Assembly: GCA_934876235.1 (NCBI GenBank)
Contig: CAKXKM010000104.1
Span: forward strand, 1-5,437
Source of the DNA: Collinsella sp. AF02-46-1
GTDB taxonomy: Bacteria > Actinomycetota > Coriobacteriia > Coriobacteriales > Coriobacteriaceae
DNA length: 5,437 nt
Direction: 5' to 3'
Shown here: in pieces, positions 5,026-5,437 of the stretch
How positions within the stretch are numbered: position 1 is the stretch's first letter
Layout: each line of letters opens with the position of its first letter
Made by a program: the position numbers and the translations under genes
The notes under the pieces: model-generated
What the model saw: only the letters and a program-made list of their open reading frames with translations
The model's database searches: none
Told to the model about the DNA's origin: nothing

Positions 5026-5437
5026 ATGTCGAGCCTCACCGGTAAGTCATTGAACCCTGTTATGAATCGCAGGAGCGTTATCGCGAGCGCAGCAGGTCTG
5101 GGGGCGATGTCTATTCTAGCTGGCTGCTCCTCCAACGGCGGCGACAGCGGTTCCGCTTCGGGCGACGCTTCGTTTAAGATCGGCACCATCGGCCCGCTGA
5201 CCGGCGCCAACGCGTCCTACGGCAAGTCCGTTACCCAGGGTGTCGAGCTTGGCTGCAAGGATTTCTCGACCAAGGAGCTGCCGCTTGCCAGCAAGGCCGA
5301 GGATGACCAGGCCGACGGCGAGAAGGCCGTCAACGCCTTTAACACCCTGCTCGACTGGGGCATGCAGGCCCTCGTCGGCCCGACCACCACGGGTGCGTCG
5401 GTTGCCGTTGCCGCCGAGTGCGGTAACGACCCCGAGA
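5026..5437 (+). CDS. Second ABC transporter substrate-binding lipoprotein, paralogue, N-terminal 137 residues
   Basis: The frame is open to the right edge. The signal peptide has twin arginines R15-R16 (N-R-R-S-V-I, a less perfect Tat motif than in the preceding gene) and lipobox I30-L-A-G-C34, so Cys34 should be lipidated. A Ser/Gly/Asp linker follows to about residue 48. The type I binding-protein domain begins F50-K-I-G-T-I-G-P-L-T-G and includes V117-G-P-T-T-T-G. Aligned without gaps from F50, I count 60 of 86 residues identical to the preceding protein (about 70%), so the two are paralogues from a tandem duplication. The signal and linker regions have diverged more. Differences near the pocket loop (VGPTTTGAS versus VGPVTTGAA) leave open a different ligand preference. 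It may be the first gene of, or a partner to, a Liv-type transporter operon extending to the right; that is inference. Confidence 0.92.
   Translation, partial: MSSLTGKSLNPVMNRRSVIASAAGLGAMSILAGCSSNGGDSGSASGDASFKIGTIGPLTGANASYGKSVTQGVELGCKDFSTKELPLASKAEDDQADGEKAVNAFNTLLDWGMQALVGPTTTGASVAVAAECGNDPE

Noticed and set aside
4977..5045. 22-codon ORF (MACWVTETRRDLRGEPHVEP...) overlapping the start of the second lipoprotein gene, considered as a leader peptide
   Set aside because: AGG sits directly against the ATG, there is no run of one regulatory amino acid, and no attenuator T-run follows.

Overview
The window looks like an ordinary chromosomal stretch from a high-GC bacterium. The best guess is a Collinsella-like member of the Coriobacteriia (gut Actinomycetota). 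The reasons are strong G/C third positions in the metabolic genes, a substrate-binding lipoprotein with a Tat-type twin-arginine signal, and a gut-type short-chain dehydrogenase resembling the bile-acid enzyme BaiA. This taxonomic call is an inference, not proven by the sequence.

Layout. Three genes lie on the minus strand, in transcription order: homoserine dehydrogenase (hom, 3336 to 1993), a short-chain dehydrogenase/reductase (1778 to 1029), and an unrecognised protein (626 to the left edge, C-terminus missing). A perfect 12-bp intrinsic terminator follows hom at 1928-1965. Between the dehydrogenase and the unrecognised gene is a 402-bp gene-free stretch (627-1028). It holds two tandem imperfect palindromes with a 62-bp period (821-930) and then a strong GC-rich hairpin with a T-run (945-986). 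Two genes lie on the plus strand, divergent from hom: a complete branched-chain-amino-acid-type ABC transporter substrate-binding lipoprotein (3589-4755), and the first 137 codons of a close paralogue (5026 to the right edge). The intergenic region at 4756-5025 is AT-rich and carries two small hairpins just before the second gene.

How the genes work together. Hom makes homoserine for threonine, methionine and, through threonine, isoleucine. The two divergent lipoproteins belong to the LivJ/LivK-type family that captures branched-chain amino acids or related small molecules. Synthesis and uptake therefore may sit back to back, but no shared regulator is visible. The transporter permease and ATPase genes are not in the window and may lie to the right. 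The dehydrogenase appears to be its own transcription unit, because the hom terminator separates it from hom.

The most unusual material is the 627-1028 spacer: paired palindromes plus a terminator-like hairpin whose T-run faces away from every confident gene. It could be a dispersed palindromic repeat or a small structured RNA. No clearly new multi-gene system is visible.
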